Of a DNA stretch of 64,000 nucleotides, positions 63,931 to 64,000 are shown piece after piece. This stretch comes from Pseudomonas sp. Bout1 (GTDB lineage Bacteria; Pseudomonadota; Gammaproteobacteria; Pseudomonadales; Pseudomonadaceae): positions 4,479,001-4,543,000 of the forward strand of contig NZ_JAVIWK010000001.1 of NCBI RefSeq assembly GCF_034314165.1. Direction: 5' to 3'. Numbering within the stretch: the stretch's first letter is position 1; every line of letters begins with the position of its first letter. The position numbers were made by a program, and so were the translations under genes. The notes beneath the pieces were generated by a model, which saw nothing but the letters and a program-made list of their open reading frames with translations, was not told the DNA's origin and made no database searches.

Positions 63931-64000
63931 TGTAGGAGCTGGCTTGCCTGCGATGCAGACGCCTCGGTGCATCAGATACACCCAGTTGATGCCATCGCCG
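63931..64000. repeat. REP element, family C, cut by the window end
   Basis: TGTAGGAGCTGGCTTGCCTG then CGATG is the left arm of a family C REPIN; GATGCCATCGCCG at the window edge begins the inverted right arm. Nothing else is seen from 63871 to 63930. Confidence 0.85.

Overview
The window is a chromosomal segment of a fluorescent-group Pseudomonas. It is GC-rich, with dense operons, and the gene order nuoLMN, chemoreceptor, Na+/H+ antiporter, chemoreceptor, bqsSR, queD parallels the PA2647-PA2666 region of P. aeruginosa as I recall it. The intergenic spaces carry several families of REP/REPIN palindromes typical of the P. fluorescens group. I see no rRNA, tRNA, CRISPR array, insertion sequence or prophage.

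Layout. 1-3.5 kb: end of the NADH dehydrogenase I operon. 3.7-12 kb: two chemoreceptors (CtpM- and TlpQ-like) around a transporter, then a PepSY-PepSY-bqsR-bqsS operon with a matching BqsR-type site. 12-15 kb: patatin-like protein, QueD, a GNAT and a Nudix hydrolase. 15-19 kb: codB-pucR-codA, where CodA carries Ser at the E. coli Asp314 position, which predicts 5-methylcytosine deaminase activity. 19-27 kb: a non-phosphorylative L-fucose pathway (mutarotase, dehydrogenase, lactonase, dehydratase, second dehydrogenase, diketo-acid hydrolase, FucP) under a FadR-type regulator co-transcribed with a DapF-fold protein that lacks both catalytic cysteines. 28.5-31 kb and 39.7-40.8 kb: three HrpK-domain (type III secretion related) genes, one frameshifted, each behind a well-matched hrp box; a small unknown protein is linked to one of them. 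31-35 kb: fecIRA. 35-39.6 kb: a Tat-exported molybdoenzyme, cytochrome b and periplasmic protein, divergent from a CusRS/HprRS-like two-component system with paired operator-like sites. 41-42.8 kb: MATE exporter and DUF2239 protein. 42.9-56 kb: a short-chain amide/urea island (urtABCDE, fmdA, fmdB, amiE, AmiB-like AAA ATPase) next to an unusual NCS1-permease/Cys-rich/hybrid histidine kinase and its LuxR-type regulator. 56-63.6 kb: an IclR regulator divergent from a polyamine-type ABC transporter whose genes interleave with a three-subunit HcnABC/opine-oxidase-like dehydrogenase. The last 0.4 kb is repeat DNA.

Most noteworthy: (1) three separate hrp-box/HrpK units far from any visible type III apparatus; (2) an amide island in which the same 16-bp TACGT-N6-ACGTA site lies 68-80 bp upstream of both urtA and fmdA, beside a transporter-fused hybrid kinase with a nine-cysteine linker; (3) the CodA active-site substitution; (4) the DapF-like protein with a Ser/Ser active site. 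Functions are inferred from motifs and context; no database search was run.
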